A stretch of DNA of 17,467 nt from Sphingomonadales bacterium (GTDB lineage: Bacteria > Pseudomonadota > Alphaproteobacteria > Sphingomonadales > Sphingomonadaceae): the NCBI GenBank assembly GCA_027489295.1, contig JAIYAA010000241.1, positions 1 to 17,467 on the forward strand, read 5' to 3'. This document shows, piece after piece, positions 16,879 through 17,467 of this stretch; position 1 is the first letter of the stretch, and the number at the start of each line of letters is the position of its first letter. The notes beneath the pieces are model-generated. The model made no database searches, was not told the origin of the DNA, and saw only the letters and a list, made by a program, of their open reading frames with translations. Position numbers and translations under genes: made by a program.

Positions 16879-17467
16879 TCAGATGATCTCGAACAGACCC
16901 GCCGCGCCCATGCCGCCGGCGGTACACATCGAGACGACCACGTAGCGCACACCGCGTCGCCGCCCCTCGATCAGCGCATGGCCGACCAGACGGCTGCCGG
17001 TCATGCCGAAGGGGTGACCGATCGCGATCGCGCCGCCGCTGACGTTGAGCTTTTCGGGGTCGATGCCGAGCGTGTCGCGGCAGTAGAGGCACTGGCTGGC
17101 GAAGGCCTCGTTGATCTCCCACAGCCCGATATCGTCCACCGTCAGCCCGGCACGAGCGAGCAGCTTGGGCACGGCGAATACGGGGCCGATGCCCATCTCC
17201 TCGGGGTCGCACCCCGCCACCTGGAAGCCGCGATAGATGCCGAGGATCGGGCGGCCCTCCGCCTCGGCGGTCTTGCGGTCCATCAGGATCTGCGCGGCGG
17301 CGCCATCGGAAAGCTGGCTGGCGTTCCCCGCAGTGACGTGGCGGCCTCGTGCGACGAAGGCGCCGTCCTTCCAGACGGGCTTGAGGGCCGCCAGCACCTC
17401 GGCAGTGGTGCCGGGGCGGATGCCTTCGTCCTGGGTGACGGTCACCGTCTCGCTGCCCGTGCGGGTG
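16879..17467 (-). CDS. Acyl-CoA acetyltransferase (thiolase), C-terminal part
   Basis: The frame stops at 16879 and is open through the right edge, so about 196 C-terminal residues are visible and the N-terminal half with the acyl-binding cysteine lies outside. Thiolase C-terminal signatures are clear: [24 protein letters not shown] with the catalytic His (codon 17014-17016), and [15 protein letters not shown] with the second catalytic Cys (codon 16924-16926). It is either a degradative 3-ketoacyl-CoA thiolase or an acetyl-CoA acetyltransferase; the visible part does not decide. The GTG near 17445 is internal, because family-like residues continue upstream. Confidence 0.93.
   Translation of the reverse strand, partial: TRTGSETVTVTQDEGIRPGTTAEVLAALKPVWKDGAFVARGRHVTAGNASQLSDGAAAQILMDRKTAEAEGRPILGIYRGFQVAGCDPEEMGIGPVFAVPKLLARAGLTVDDIGLWEINEAFASQCLYCRDTLGIDPEKLNVSGGAIAIGHPFGMTGSRLVGHALIEGRRRGVRYVVVSMCTAGGMGAAGLFEII

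Overview
The window looks like ordinary chromosomal DNA of a GC-rich alphaproteobacterium, most likely a sphingomonad (Sphingomonas or a close relative). The signs are GC-rich codon use throughout, frequent GTG starts, a groES-groEL operon under a perfect CIRCE element, a serC-serA-hisZ operon with the long alphaproteobacterial type of SerC, a dnaJ-like / YihY / fabI cluster, and hairpin-type intergenic repeats of a kind I associate with sphingomonads. I see no tRNA, rRNA, CRISPR array, transposase or phage gene.

Left part (1-2356, + strand): the C-terminal end of a carbohydrate-active protein, probably the tail of a family-4-type glycosyltransferase, is followed 52 bp later by a GH130 glycosidase/phosphorylase. 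Convergent to these lies the minus-strand serine/histidine operon serC (6460-5303), serA (5195-3618), hisZ (3595-2498). It has a structured leader that could be the alphaproteobacterial serC RNA element, and a large inverted repeat between serC and serA. Divergent from serC is a small exported protein of unknown function (6627-7166).

Middle (7184-9478): the groES-groEL heat-shock operon on the minus strand has a CIRCE operator and promoter on one side and a strong, possibly bidirectional terminator on the other. Divergent from groES is a + strand unit: sppA (signal peptide peptidase / protease IV), a GNAT acetyltransferase that overlaps it by 4 bp, and a small STAS-like protein (to 12350).

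Right part (12388-17467, minus strand): an aroC gene preceded by the end of an acyl-CoA acetyltransferase that runs off the window; a small exported Thr/Ser/Pro-rich protein with its own terminator; and a tight cluster in the order DnaJ/CbpA-like co-chaperone, YihY/BrkB membrane protein, fabI.

Most genes are housekeeping: serine, histidine, chorismate and fatty-acid synthesis, protein folding and membrane protein turnover. I did not find a clearly new multi-gene system. The points most worth following are the glycosyltransferase-tail/GH130 pair, the serC leader, the 26-bp inverted repeat in the serC-serA gap, and two exported proteins of unknown function. Six of the eight complete genes between 9.4 and 16.8 kb appear to start with GTG, so ATG-only annotation would misplace their N-termini.
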